DNA of 8,282 nt from Flavobacteriaceae bacterium (GTDB taxonomy: Bacteria; Bacteroidota; Bacteroidia; Flavobacteriales; Flavobacteriaceae), in NCBI GenBank assembly GCA_013001365.1, contig JABDMQ010000248.1, positions 1 to 8,282 on the forward strand, in the 5' to 3' direction. Shown here in pieces: positions 1-7,078 of the stretch; positions within the stretch are counted from its first letter, which is position 1, and every line of letters starts with the position of its first letter. Under the pieces are notes generated by a model, which ran no database searches, was not told where the DNA came from, and saw only the letters and a list, made by a program, of their open reading frames with translations. Both the position numbers and the translations under genes were made by a program.

Positions 1-461
1 TCATGGGATTTTGCCAATTCACTTATGCCGGCCATATCTGCCAGTTGCCCATAAAGATGAACCACAAGAATCGCTTTGGTCTTTGAAGTAATCTCCTTTG
101 CAATATTGGCAATTGTGATATTATAGGTCCTTGGATCTGGTTCGACAAAAATTGGTTTTAAACCACATTGTTCAACCGCTAGAATTGTAGCAATAAATGT
201 ATTTGCAGGTACGATAACTTCATCTCCTTTTTTCAGTTTACCTAATTCAACATATGCTTTCAAGATCAATATTAACGCATCGAGCCCATTGGCTACTCCA
301 ATGCAATGACGTGTCCCGCAAAAATCAGCATACGCCTTTTCAAACCTAGCAACTTGACCACCCAAAATGTACCGTCCAGAATCCAATAATCTAGACAGAC
401 CTTGTTTGAATTCTTCCTCATACCTTCCGTTAATTTTCTTTAAGTCAAGGAACTTTATCAT
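1..461 (-). CDS. DegT/DnrJ/EryC1/StrS-family PLP-dependent sugar aminotransferase, N-terminal part (cut by window edge)
   Basis: The first 153 codons are present, starting MIKFLDLKKI; the gene continues past the left edge. Members transfer an amino group from glutamate or glutamine to a nucleotide-activated keto-sugar in the cytoplasm, feeding O-antigen, capsule or glycan synthesis. Visible family motifs are the opening FLDLK segment, GGQVARFEKAYADFCG (residues 34-49), the cofactor-phosphate loop region GVANGLDAL (55-63), GDEVIVPANTFIAT (79-92) and VVHLYGQLADM (133-143). The lysine that carries pyridoxal phosphate lies outside the window, so activity cannot be judged. The ATG overlaps the TGA of the upstream acyltransferase gene (458-461), which fixes the start and suggests translational coupling. 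The neighbour suggests a QdtB/FdtB-like 3-aminotransferase for an N-acylated 3-amino sugar; that specificity is inference. Confidence 0.93.
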   Translation of the reverse strand, partial: MIKFLDLKKINGRYEEEFKQGLSRLLDSGRYILGGQVARFEKAYADFCGTRHCIGVANGLDALILILKAYVELGKLKKGDEVIVPANTFIATILAVEQCGLKPIFVEPDPRTYNITIANIAKEITSKTKAILVVHLYGQLADMAGISELAKSH

Positions 462-1333
462 TTGAAAATGTCTTCTAGTTTAATTGAAGTACTTGTTTCG
501 ATATGGTAGAAGTCATGAACCACGCTTCTCCCTCCAAAAGATTCTTTCCACTGTGAAAGTCCTTGATTAATGAATTTGCCATCTTGCTCGCTGGAAATCC
601 CAAAATCGAAATAGGGCTTATCTGAAAACACATTGTTGATCAGATGATCAAAAATCAAATCCAATCCTGCGTGCTCTTGTCGATTTTTATCAGCAGAAAT
701 ATATTGCGCATGCGCAACATTCCGAGTTTCGAAAATAGTGACTCCAGCTACGATGTCATCATCCAAATACGCATTGAATTGACGGATATTATTTGGAAAT
801 TTTTCCTTTAAAGAAGTGATTTCTTCTATGCTATGAACAGGTGAAACATCATGAGTCAATTTGAGATTTGGGATCAAGATTTCATTCCAGAAAGAATCGA
901 AGTGATCTTCTTCATTGACTATAACGCCTTGCTTAGTGGCCTTTTTTAATCCACGAATCCTATTCGAGGATGTAACAGCCAGTTTATTACTATTGTCAAT
1001 GGTAAATGCCACATCCTTGCGAATGCATTTAGCCCCCAGTTTAAATAAGATGTAATCTATCTCATCGCTGGGCAAAACATGATACATTCGTGGAAGCAAT
1101 TTTATCTCTATTTCCTTAATGGCGTTTTTCGAATAGTATTCAAGAAGTTCCTTGAAAACCGCAATGACATCATATAAATCTATGGTTTGTTTCAGCACTA
1201 ACCCACCATAACTCAGGCCTTGGTGCGAATAGACAGTTTCGTTCAATTCATTTGCTGGGAAAATGGCCACTATTTCCCCTTTCTTGTAAACAAGAATCGA
1301 ATGGTCATGGAATCTATCATTATGATAATCCAT
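458..1333 (-). CDS. GNAT/FemAB-like acyltransferase of a surface-sugar cluster; the true start is probably upstream
   Basis: From the first normal ATG this encodes 291 residues. It resembles Bacteroidota GNAT-superfamily (Acetyltransf_6/FemAB-like) proteins found beside sugar aminotransferases. Recognisable parts are the FPANELNETVYSHQGLSYGG stretch (residues 25-44), SNRIRGLKKATKQGV (123-137), and the C-terminal half of the fold with VAGVTIFETRNVAHAQYIS (195-213), HAGLDLIFDHLI (221-232) and the FDFGISSE segment (242-249). It probably acylates an amino group on a nucleotide sugar or glycan precursor; the substrate is unknown. Its stop overlaps the aminotransferase start by 4 bases, so the two are likely one operon. 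The ATG at 1333 looks internal: family-like sequence (TFLFKRDF directly before MDYH) continues about 33 codons upstream without ATG, GTG or TTG. See the separate entry for 1334-1444. Confidence 0.82.
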   Translation of the reverse strand: MDYHNDRFHDHSILVYKKGEIVAIFPANELNETVYSHQGLSYGGLVLKQTIDLYDVIAVFKELLEYYSKNAIKEIEIKLLPRMYHVLPSDEIDYILFKLGAKCIRKDVAFTIDNSNKLAVTSSNRIRGLKKATKQGVIVNEEDHFDSFWNEILIPNLKLTHDVSPVHSIEEITSLKEKFPNNIRQFNAYLDDDIVAGVTIFETRNVAHAQYISADKNRQEHAGLDLIFDHLINNVFSDKPYFDFGISSEQDGKFINQGLSQWKESFGGRSVVHDFYHIETSTSIKLEDIFK

Positions 1334-1444
1334 GAAGTCTCTCTTGAATAAAAAAGTAGCATTCTTAGCCCTGTCAACAAAATCGTCCCAAAGGATCTTA
1401 TGAGTCGAACGGTATTTCTCTACAGTGAAGATATTTGGGCGAAT
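1334..1444 (-). other. In-frame upstream coding extension of the acyltransferase lacking a normal start codon
   Basis: Reading the acyltransferase frame upstream from its ATG gives 37 sense codons back to a TAA at 1445-1447. They include IFTVEKYRSTHK, ILWDDFVDRAKN and ATFLFKRDF. From memory of homologues, proteins of this family begin with a short stretch like 'M(Y/F)TVxKY' and then 'LWDxFVxxxKNxTFLFxRxFMDYH', so this looks like genuine N-terminal domain sequence. No ATG, GTG or TTG occurs in it. ATC (1430-1432) sits where homologues have their initiator, and ATT (1442-1444) is the other rare candidate. A canonical ATG at 1457-1459 is in frame but is followed after three codons by the TAA. 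The options are a rare start codon, a start-loss or nonsense mutation, or a base error. Confidence 0.6.
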
Positions 1445-1469
1445 TTAGTGTTTACGCATTGCCAAAGTA

Positions 1470-1700
1470 CTAATTTTTATTGACAAGAAGGTAATATAGG
1501 TTAATGCATATAATGGCTGCATTTGCTATGATTATAGGCCATGCAGTAGCTAAAAGAAAGCCATATATTACGAAAAGAATACAGCCGATTGAATTGATGA
1601 TCCTTAGCTTATTAACGTTTTTCATCAAGAATGAAATAAGTATCATGGCCATTGCAGAATAGCCTATCCAATCTGTAACACTTATTCCTAAAAAATCCAT
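1470..1700 (-). CDS. Small YgjV-like three-helix inner-membrane protein
   Basis: This gene encodes 76 residues, almost entirely hydrophobic, with three predicted membrane spans at about 11-26, 34-51 and 54-72. The pattern DWIGY...ISFLMKNVNKLRIINSIGCILFVIYGFLL matches the small YgjV-type proteins common in Bacteroidota, which resemble a single three-helix SemiSWEET-like unit. Such proteins could work as dimers, but no transport substrate is established and none is claimed here. The start lies 27 bases after the typA stop on the same strand, so it may be co-transcribed with typA unless the hairpin at 1722-1738 ends transcription. No signal peptide other than the first helix is visible. Confidence 0.78.
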   Translation of the reverse strand: MDFLGISVTDWIGYSAMAMILISFLMKNVNKLRIINSIGCILFVIYGFLLATAWPIIIANAAIICINLYYLLVNKN

Positions 1701-1721
1701 TAAATGTAAAGATAAGGTATT

Positions 1722-1738
1722 AGGCCATTAAATGGCCT
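1722..1738 (-). terminator. Palindromic stem-loop spanning the typA stop codon (weak terminator candidate)
   Basis: AGGCCAT (1722-1728) and ATGGCCT (1732-1738) form a perfect 7-bp stem with a 3-base loop. The typA TAA (1728-1730) lies at the loop edge, and the last codons (Lys-Ala-Ile) form one arm. On the minus strand it is followed by AATACC, not a T-run, so intrinsic termination would be weak. A role in 3'-end stability or partial attenuation before the ygjV-like gene is equally possible. Confidence 0.35.
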
Positions 1739-3527
1739 TGTTTCGCTTTCTCTCAACTTCCTTTAAAAAGATCTTTCGCAATCTCAAATGGTTAGGTGTA
1801 ACCTCAACATACTCATCTTTTTGAATGTATTCCAAGGCTTCTTCTAATGAGAACTTAATGGCCGGAACAATCTTTGCTTTGTCATCTGCTCCTGCAGAGC
1901 GAACGTTCGAAAGTTTTTTGGTCTTTGTTACGTTAATGGTCATGTCGTCACCTCGAGAGTTCTCCCCAATTACCTGTCCTTCATAGATATCTTCTCCTGG
2001 ATCAATGAAGAACTTCCCTCGGTCTTGCAATTTATCTATAGAATAAGGAATGGCCTGGCCATTTTCCATTGATACTAAAGACCCATTCTGGCGTTCCGGA
2101 ATACCTCCTTTAATTGGTTGATATTCCTTGAATCTGTGTGCCATTATCGCTTCTCCAGCAGTCGCTGTAAGCAACTGGTTCCTTAAACCAATGATGCCTC
2201 GAGACGGCACAATGAATTTACATACCATCCTCTCACCTTTAGCTTCCATACTGGTCATCTCCCCTTTTCTTAAGGACACCATTTCTATGGCTTTTCCAGA
2301 AACAGATTCTGGAAGGTCAATGGTCATGTCTTCTACTGGTTCGCATTTAACGCCGTCAATTTCTTTTATGATCACTTGCGGCTGACCTATCTGTAATTCA
2401 TATCCTTCCCTACGCATAGTTTCGATCAGAACTGACAAATGCAGAACACCTCTTCCATATACGATGAACTTATCAGCACTATCTGTTTCTTCTACCCTTA
2501 ATGCTAAGTTCTTTTCAAGTTCTTTCGTTAAACGTTCCTTGATATGCCTCGAGGTTACATATTTACCGTCTTTTCCAAAAAATGGAGAATCATTGATCGT
2601 GAACAACATACTCATGGTCGGTTCATCAATTGCAATGGTCTTGAGACCTTCTGGGTTTTCAAAATCGGCAATGGTATCACCGATCTCGAATCCTTCTAAA
2701 CCAACAATGGCACATATATCTCCAGCTTGCACATTATCTACTTTCTTTCTGCCAAGACCTTCAAACGTATGCAGTTCCTTTATTCTTGATTTAACAATGC
2801 TTTTATCTCTTTTGACCAATGAGATATTCTGGCCTACTTTTAATTCACCTCGATTCAACCTTCCTATGGCAATCCGTCCAGTAAAAGACGAATAGTCCAA
2901 TGATGTAATCAACATTTGAGTATTACCTTCTGGTATCTCAGGAGAAGGTATATGCTCGATGACCATATCTAACAATGGTTCGATGTTTTCTGATGGTTGC
3001 TGCCAATCTTCGCTCATCCAATTATGCTTGGCAGATCCATAAACCGTTGGGAAATCAAGCTGCCATTCTTCAGCGCCTAACTCGAACATCAAGTCAAAAA
3101 CAGCTTCATGTACTTCATCAGGTGTGCAATTCTCCTTATCTACCTTATTGATCACCACGCAGGGTTTCAATCCAAGGTCAATGGCTTTCTGTAAGACAAA
3201 TCGTGTTTGCGGCATTGGTCCTTCAAAAGCATCGACTAACAGCAAAACGCCATCGGCCATGTTCAAAACACGCTCTACCTCACCTCCAAAATCAGCGTGA
3301 CCAGGTGTGTCTATGATATTGATCTTGGTGTCCTTGTATATCACCGAAACATTTTTTGAAGTAATTGTTATGCCTCGTTCGCGCTCCAGGTCATTATTGT
3401 CCAGGATAAGGTCACCTTTGTTCTCATTCTCACGAAATAGTTGACAATGGTACATGATCTTATCAACCAAGGTTGTCTTGCCGTGGTCTACGTGAGCTAT
3501 GATTGCTATATTCTTGATATCTGCCAT
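1728..3527 (-). CDS. typA: Ribosome-associated translational GTPase TypA/BipA
   Basis: This is a full-length 599-residue TypA/BipA, the usual size for the family. All GTPase motifs are intact: the P-loop AHVDHGKT (11-18), switch I RERGITIT (49-56), DTPGH (73-77), NKVD (127-130) and SAK (165-167). The elongation-factor-like domains II, III and V follow, and then the BipA-specific C-terminal domain, with HRFKEYQPIKG and a basic tail ending RKRNKAI. TypA binds the 70S ribosome at the A site in an EF-G-like way and supports ribosome assembly and growth under cold or other stress. The start gives MADIKNIAIIAHVDHGKTT, the standard N-terminus. A perfect -7 element lies 23 bases upstream of the ATG, implying a very short leader. 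Confidence 0.98.
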   Translation of the reverse strand: MADIKNIAIIAHVDHGKTTLVDKIMYHCQLFRENENKGDLILDNNDLERERGITITSKNVSVIYKDTKINIIDTPGHADFGGEVERVLNMADGVLLLVDAFEGPMPQTRFVLQKAIDLGLKPCVVINKVDKENCTPDEVHEAVFDLMFELGAEEWQLDFPTVYGSAKHNWMSEDWQQPSENIEPLLDMVIEHIPSPEIPEGNTQMLITSLDYSSFTGRIAIGRLNRGELKVGQNISLVKRDKSIVKSRIKELHTFEGLGRKKVDNVQAGDICAIVGLEGFEIGDTIADFENPEGLKTIAIDEPTMSMLFTINDSPFFGKDGKYVTSRHIKERLTKELEKNLALRVEETDSADKFIVYGRGVLHLSVLIETMRREGYELQIGQPQVIIKEIDGVKCEPVEDMTIDLPESVSGKAIEMVSLRKGEMTSMEAKGERMVCKFIVPSRGIIGLRNQLLTATAGEAIMAHRFKEYQPIKGGIPERQNGSLVSMENGQAIPYSIDKLQDRGKFFIDPGEDIYEGQVIGENSRGDDMTINVTKTKKLSNVRSAGADDKAKIVPAIKFSLEEALEYIQKDEYVEVTPNHLRLRKIFLKEVERKRNKAI

Positions 3528-3549
3528 AATGAAGCTATATTTAAGCGCG

Positions 3550-3557
3550 CAAAGGTA
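3550..3557 (-). promoter_or_regulatory. Bacteroidota -7 promoter element for typA
   Basis: On the minus strand this reads TACCTTTG followed by C, a perfect match to the TAnnTTTG element used by the primary sigma factor of Bacteroidota. No TTG at the expected -33 distance is visible, so the call rests on the -7 box and its position just upstream of the typA ATG. Confidence 0.6.
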
Positions 3558-3721
3558 CGTTTAATTATAATAGTATCTATTGTAAGTTGAAGAACACTAA
3601 ATAGTTAAATTCTTGTTATAGTCAATTCTTGCGATACTGTTTCAATTCATTCGTCGTTATAATTCATGACCAAGCCAAGCTCCCGATAACCATTGGGATG
3701 AATACATTTTACTAATTCAAG

Positions 3722-4084
3722 ATGAAAACAATGAACAAGTACTCCAAATTTGTACCCTATTTTTATTTCATAGCAGCTGTTGGCTATTTCTTCACGATTG
3801 TAAATAGGACTGAAGGGCTAACTGCCTTCCCTATCCTATTGTTGGGCGTTCCGTTTCTTTGGCAGATTATCAAACCAAACAGAAAGCTGAATTTCACCTT
3901 AGGAATCACTTTCGTTTGCCTTTCTTCTTATTTGATCATAGTATTCCTTGCTGATCTATTTCAGATTTCCTCCTTGACGACTGGAACCAAAGATTTCTTG
4001 ATCTATATTGGGATGTTCGCAATTGCAAATTTCGTAATGGCACTTTGGATGATCAGGAACAGTCTAGTAGAAGCTTTTAAATGA
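3722..4084 (+). CDS. Four-helix membrane protein of unknown function
   Basis: This gene encodes 120 residues with four hydrophobic segments at about 11-28, 33-50, 57-77 and 92-112. Short polar links separate them, including a basic IKPNRKLN turn between helices 2 and 3. I do not recognise the family; it looks like one of many small integral membrane proteins of Flavobacteriia. A second in-frame ATG three codons in (3731) is an equally possible start. The 194-base gap back to typA holds the typA promoter on the other strand. On this strand I see only an imperfect -7 box (TACATTTT near 3704). The stop is directly followed by the kdsA promoter box, so kdsA has its own promoter but may also receive read-through. 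Confidence 0.72.
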   Translation: MKTMNKYSKFVPYFYFIAAVGYFFTIVNRTEGLTAFPILLLGVPFLWQIIKPNRKLNFTLGITFVCLSSYLIIVFLADLFQISSLTTGTKDFLIYIGMFAIANFVMALWMIRNSLVEAFK

Positions 4085-4085
4085 T

Positions 4086-4093
4086 TATCTTTG
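4086..4093 (+). promoter_or_regulatory. Bacteroidota -7 promoter element for kdsA
   Basis: TATCTTTG followed by C is a perfect TAnnTTTG match. It begins two bases after the stop of the membrane-protein gene and 35 bases before the kdsA ATG. No TTG is seen at the usual -33 spacing. Confidence 0.62.
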
Positions 4094-4120
4094 CGACTTA
4101 TTGATAGAATACAATAAGCC

Positions 4121-4939
4121 ATGAATCTTCAAGATGTTCCTAAGTTAAAACATACTAATTCAAACAACTTTTTCTTACTGGCCGGACCTTGTGCTATCGA
4201 AGGTGAAGACATGGCCCTTCGCATTGCTGAAAAAGTATTGAAGATAACAGATTCCTTATCTATTCCATATGTCTTTAAGGGAAGCTTCAAGAAAGCAAAC
4301 CGGAGCAGGATCGATAGTTTCACTGGAATTGGGGATGAAAAAGCACTTAAGATCCTTCAAAAAGTGTCTGAAACCTTCGACATTCCTACAGTAACTGATA
4401 TCCATGAAGCTAGCGATGCCTCCATGGCTGCTGAATTTGTTGATGTTTTACAGATTCCTGCTTTCTTGGTGCGTCAAACAGACTTGGTCTTAGCAGCTGC
4501 CAAGACTGGCAAAGTTGTCAATTTAAAAAAAGGCCAATTCATGAGTCCTGAGGCCATGAAACATGCTGTGCAAAAGGTTAAGGATTCAGGATCGGACAAA
4601 GCTTGGATCACCGACCGTGGCACTATGTTCGGGTATCAAGACATGATCGTGGACTTTCGAGGCATCCCAACAATGAAAGAATTTGCGCCAGTTATCCTTG
4701 ATGTCACCCATTCGTTACAGCAGCCCAACCAGAGTATTGGTGTTACTGGCGGACGTCCTGACATGATCGAGACCATAGCACGTGCAGGAGTGGTCAATAA
4801 TGTTGATGGTTTGTTCATCGAAACCCATTTTGACCCTGCCAATGCCAAGAGTGATGGTGCCAATATGCTTCATTTGGACAATCTAGAAAACCTTTTAAGT
4901 AATTTAGTGGCTATTAGAAAGCTGGTCAATACACTTTAG
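4121..4939 (+). CDS. kdsA: 3-deoxy-8-phosphooctulonate (Kdo-8-phosphate) synthase, probably metal-dependent class
   Basis: This full-length 272-residue enzyme condenses phosphoenolpyruvate with arabinose-5-phosphate to give Kdo-8-phosphate, the precursor of the Kdo sugar that links lipid A to the lipopolysaccharide core. It belongs to the DAHP-synthase-like TIM-barrel family. Visible signature stretches are LLAGPCAIEGE (19-29), FKGSFKKANRSR (52-63), PAFLVRQTDL (113-122), NLKKGQFMSPE (134-144), TDRGTMFGYQDMIVDFRGIP (164-183), LDVTHSLQQP (193-202), GGRPDM (210-215) and IETHFDPANAKSDGANM (233-249). Cys24, His197, Glu234 and Asp245 match the four metal ligands of the metal-dependent class, where E. 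coli KdsA has Asn for Cys. The presence of kdsA implies a Gram-negative outer membrane with Kdo. It has its own promoter box and ends one base from a convergent gene. Confidence 0.97.
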   Translation: MNLQDVPKLKHTNSNNFFLLAGPCAIEGEDMALRIAEKVLKITDSLSIPYVFKGSFKKANRSRIDSFTGIGDEKALKILQKVSETFDIPTVTDIHEASDASMAAEFVDVLQIPAFLVRQTDLVLAAAKTGKVVNLKKGQFMSPEAMKHAVQKVKDSGSDKAWITDRGTMFGYQDMIVDFRGIPTMKEFAPVILDVTHSLQQPNQSIGVTGGRPDMIETIARAGVVNNVDGLFIETHFDPANAKSDGANMLHLDNLENLLSNLVAIRKLVNTL

Positions 4940-4940
4940 A

Positions 4941-5315
4941 CTATTTCCTCTTGTAGAATTTCTCGTCTTTATGTTTTTCTGCCTTCTTTAGTATAGCAAT
5001 AAAGATTTCGTCATTAATCTCTTCCAAAGACCTATAGCGTAATGACTTCACTACTTTACGATTTTCTTTTACCAAATACTCATCCCATTTGGTCAAGAGA
5101 TGGGCTAACTGCCAAAATCCAACATCCACGTATTGGTTTTTATAGCTGGCATTGAAATAGCATATTGGTTTCTTACCAATATAATAGCAAGGGATACGCC
5201 ATTTGTACTTCAATTCTGCTTCAGGAAGTGTGTGCTCTAGAACAACTTGCAAATGCATTAAGATCGAACGAAATGGTTCTGGTTGATTCAGGATGTATTC
5301 TTCTGCAGGATTCAT
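4941..5315 (-). CDS. DUF1801 (YdhG-like) domain protein
   Basis: This gene encodes 124 residues forming one DUF1801 domain. It begins NPAEEYILNQPEPFRSILMHL and continues with LPEAELKYKWRIPCYYIGKKPICYF and a YVDVGFWQLAHLL stretch, followed by a lysine-rich C-terminus. The fold resembles frataxin, and some relatives have been called iron chaperones, but no function is established for this subgroup. It starts 16 bases after the stop of the saccharopine-dehydrogenase-like gene on the same strand, so the two are likely co-transcribed. Its stop codon is one base from the kdsA stop on the other strand. No separate promoter is visible in the short gap. Confidence 0.88.
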   Translation of the reverse strand: MNPAEEYILNQPEPFRSILMHLQVVLEHTLPEAELKYKWRIPCYYIGKKPICYFNASYKNQYVDVGFWQLAHLLTKWDEYLVKENRKVVKSLRYRSLEEINDEIFIAILKKAEKHKDEKFYKRK

Positions 5316-5331
5316 GAAGGTACAGTTTCAA

Positions 5332-6537
5332 TTATTCAATTCCATCCACGTAATCCTGCAAATAAGCAAAACGCTCAGTGAGCTTTCCGTTTTCGCAAAC
5401 CTTAGCACGTGCTAGTATACCATCTTTGTCTTCATTGAAGAATGCTGGAATAACCTCATGAAGAAACGTATATCCAAATCCTCGACTTGAATTATCAGGT
5501 AGCTCGCAAGGTAAGTTATCAACAGCCATGACCATTATAGCGCCAATTACATTATAAGGCACTTCCTTTTCTGTTTGTGGGTGATACCCATAGAACGGGT
5601 TTGCAATGGTCGATGCCCTTATAGTAGATGCAACAGGTCCATCGATATCACAACTTATATCGGCCACGAGGTTTATATTGAAGTCTGGATGCTTGGCATC
5701 CTCTCTTGTAAACAAGTAGGGTGCATCATTGCCATAGAAATGTCCAGCAATGAAAAAATCGGTTTCCTTGGCATAAGGCATGAAATTGCTTTCATATCCT
5801 GAAGGGTCTTTATAGAATTCCCATTTATCACCAACTCTTCCATCTATTCGTTTGGAGTATTCCATGACATCTACCAAGCAATACACGGGCTCGGAAAATG
5901 TGCTTGTTAAGTATAAAGCATCACTGACTTCCTTGATCTTTAGGTGGTCCAAGATCTCTTTTGCACCTTTGGCCACTTTACCGGTTCCGGAAAGCAATAT
6001 CTTGATCTTTGGAATAGTAATCTTATCAAGTTCTGCCTTCAATGCATCTAGGTCTGGTAAGGTCGCAACCTTAGGGAGGTCAAACAGGCCATCTCGAATC
6101 CCTAATGCCCTGAAACCATTATAGGCCCCGACAAGACCAGCATAATAACCAAAACCTATAATCCTGAAACCATTTTCATTGACAAGTGTCTCATGGTCAT
6201 AAAAGGTTATGTTCTTATCCAGCATGGCTTTTAACAACTTCCTGTTATATGGCTGCTTCTTGATTGTATGCGAAAAGAAAAAATAAGATTTATTAGGTAT
6301 CAAATCATCTATGGGCACTTCTTTTACACCAAGGTACACATCACAATCGGAAACATCTTTTGAAACCCTGAATCCCAAAGCTTTATAGGCTTCATCCATG
6401 AAGATACGGATGTCTGAAGATTCAACAAACACTTTGGCTTGAGGATAATCCTCTACTAATTTAAGGCATGCTTGTGGTGACAAAACGACACGTCTGTCTG
6501 GCGGGTTTTTACGCTCTTTGATCAGTGCAAACTTCAT
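5332..6537 (-). CDS. AlaDH/PNT-type NAD(P)-dependent oxidoreductase, saccharopine-dehydrogenase (lysine-forming)-like
   Basis: This gene encodes 401 residues with the alanine dehydrogenase/transhydrogenase N-terminal domain (KERKNPPDRRVVLSP, residues 7-21). A Rossmann nucleotide-binding site follows with GTGKVAKGAKEIL (184-196). Lys72 in GVKE and His90 in FFSH line up with the catalytic Lys77 and His96 of yeast saccharopine dehydrogenase Lys1. VADISCDIDGP (291-301) also matches the Lys1-like family. The best-known reaction is NAD-dependent cleavage of saccharopine to lysine and 2-oxoglutarate. In Bacteroidota the real substrate of these proteins is often untested, so the name is a family call. 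It lies divergent from ssrA across about 100 bases and likely heads a two-gene unit with the DUF1801 gene. No perfect -7 box precedes it; TATTTTAG just upstream is a one-mismatch candidate. Confidence 0.88.
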   Translation of the reverse strand: MKFALIKERKNPPDRRVVLSPQACLKLVEDYPQAKVFVESSDIRIFMDEAYKALGFRVSKDVSDCDVYLGVKEVPIDDLIPNKSYFFFSHTIKKQPYNRKLLKAMLDKNITFYDHETLVNENGFRIIGFGYYAGLVGAYNGFRALGIRDGLFDLPKVATLPDLDALKAELDKITIPKIKILLSGTGKVAKGAKEILDHLKIKEVSDALYLTSTFSEPVYCLVDVMEYSKRIDGRVGDKWEFYKDPSGYESNFMPYAKETDFFIAGHFYGNDAPYLFTREDAKHPDFNINLVADISCDIDGPVASTIRASTIANPFYGYHPQTEKEVPYNVIGAIMVMAVDNLPCELPDNSSRGFGYTFLHEVIPAFFNEDKDGILARAKVCENGKLTERFAYLQDYVDGIE

Positions 6538-6577
6538 AAATGGTATTGGTACAGAATTTGCGCTAAAATAATTGGAT

Positions 6578-6610
6578 TTGCAGGGTTAAGCAAACTTTTG
6601 GTTAACTTTG
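6578..6610 (+). promoter_or_regulatory. ssrA promoter (-33 TTG and -7 TAACTTTG)
   Basis: TTG (6578-6580), a 22-base spacer and TAACTTTG (6603-6610) followed by C match the Bacteroidota promoter pattern TTG-N(17-23)-TAnnTTTG. The box ends 28 bases before the mature tmRNA 5' end, leaving a leader for RNase P to remove. Confidence 0.65.
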
Positions 6611-6638
6611 CCAACCACAAGAAGTTCTTAATTTTATT

Positions 6639-7028
6639 GGGGTCGACTGGTTTTGACAGCGAGTTGAATTAAACGGTAAGCACGTCGAGCAATGAAATTG
6701 ATGCTCGTAAAACGCTATTTCACAATTTAAACGGCGATAATAACTACGCTTTAGCTGCATAATCTGAATTATAGTAGGATTGGCCTAGTCCCGCAAGGCG
6801 GGAAAGCTAAATGTCTCTTGAAAGCCTTGGTTAACGGCGTTCTGTTAGAGGCATCGTAAAAGTTAACATAGAATTGGTAGAACTTCGATACTAATTTGAA
6901 ACTTAAGAAGATAAGTAATGAGTAGGCGGTCTTTGGTCAGCTTATTATCGAAAACCAATTAAAGACTAAACGTGTAGAAAGCTCTTTGATGGCTTGTTTG
7001 GACGAGAGTTCGATTCTCTCCGGCTCCA
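6639..7028 (+). ncRNA. ssrA: Transfer-messenger RNA (tmRNA)
   Basis: This RNA rescues stalled ribosomes with SmpB: it is charged with alanine, enters the A site, then supplies a short reading frame that tags the broken protein for degradation. The 5' end GGGGTCG (6639-6645) pairs with CGGCTCC (7021-7027) as the acceptor stem, with two G-U pairs; A7028 is the discriminator. The T arm is GAGAG-TTCGATT-CTCTC just before it. The D-loop-like GACTGGTTTTGACAG follows the 5' strand. GCACG (6680-6684) and CGTGT (6971-6975) give the P2 pairing seen in other tmRNAs, and CCCGC/GCGGG (6790-6802) fits a helix in the pseudoknot region. CC follows the discriminator but the next base is T, so the final A of CCA must be added enzymatically. 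The length of about 390 bases is normal for a one-piece tmRNA. Confidence 0.96.
6733..6762 (+). other. tmRNA proteolysis-tag reading frame (GDNNYALAA)
   Basis: Inside the tmRNA, GGC at 6733 opens a frame encoding Gly-Asp-Asn-Asn-Tyr-Ala-Leu-Ala-Ala and a TAA stop. The YALAA end is the degron recognised by ClpXP-type proteases. The resume codon is inferred from Bacteroidota tags that begin with Gly; the sequence alone does not mark it. Confidence 0.88.
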
Positions 7029-7033
7029 CCTAC

Positions 7034-7078
7034 GCCCTACGAAGCTCCGAATTTATGAGGAGCGAAGTAGGGCTTTTT
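7034..7078 (+). terminator. Rho-independent terminator of ssrA
   Basis: GCCCTAC (7034-7040) pairs with GTAGGGC (7067-7073), and inside it GCTCC (7044-7048) pairs with GGAGC (7059-7063). The helices are separated by a symmetric GAA/GAA internal loop that can form sheared G-A pairs. A T5 tract (7074-7078) follows. It starts six bases after the tmRNA discriminator base, so it fits the primary transcript's end. Confidence 0.88.

Noticed and set aside
1456..1476. Promoter-like TAGTACTTTGGC (minus strand) ahead of the acyltransferase
   Set aside because: The spacing is one base short of TAnnTTTG and no -33 TTG fits, so it was not called, although a promoter here would suit a start near 1432.
2128..2895. 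Plus-strand open frames of 85 and 143 codons inside typA
   Set aside because: They are antisense to a complete, highly conserved GTPase gene, with low-complexity products and no recognisable motifs.
4129..4863. Minus-strand open frames inside kdsA
   Set aside because: They are shadows of a well-conserved enzyme frame, and no homology is recognisable.
5575..6124. Plus-strand open frames inside the dehydrogenase gene
   Set aside because: They are antisense to an intact AlaDH/PNT-family frame and have no motifs of their own.
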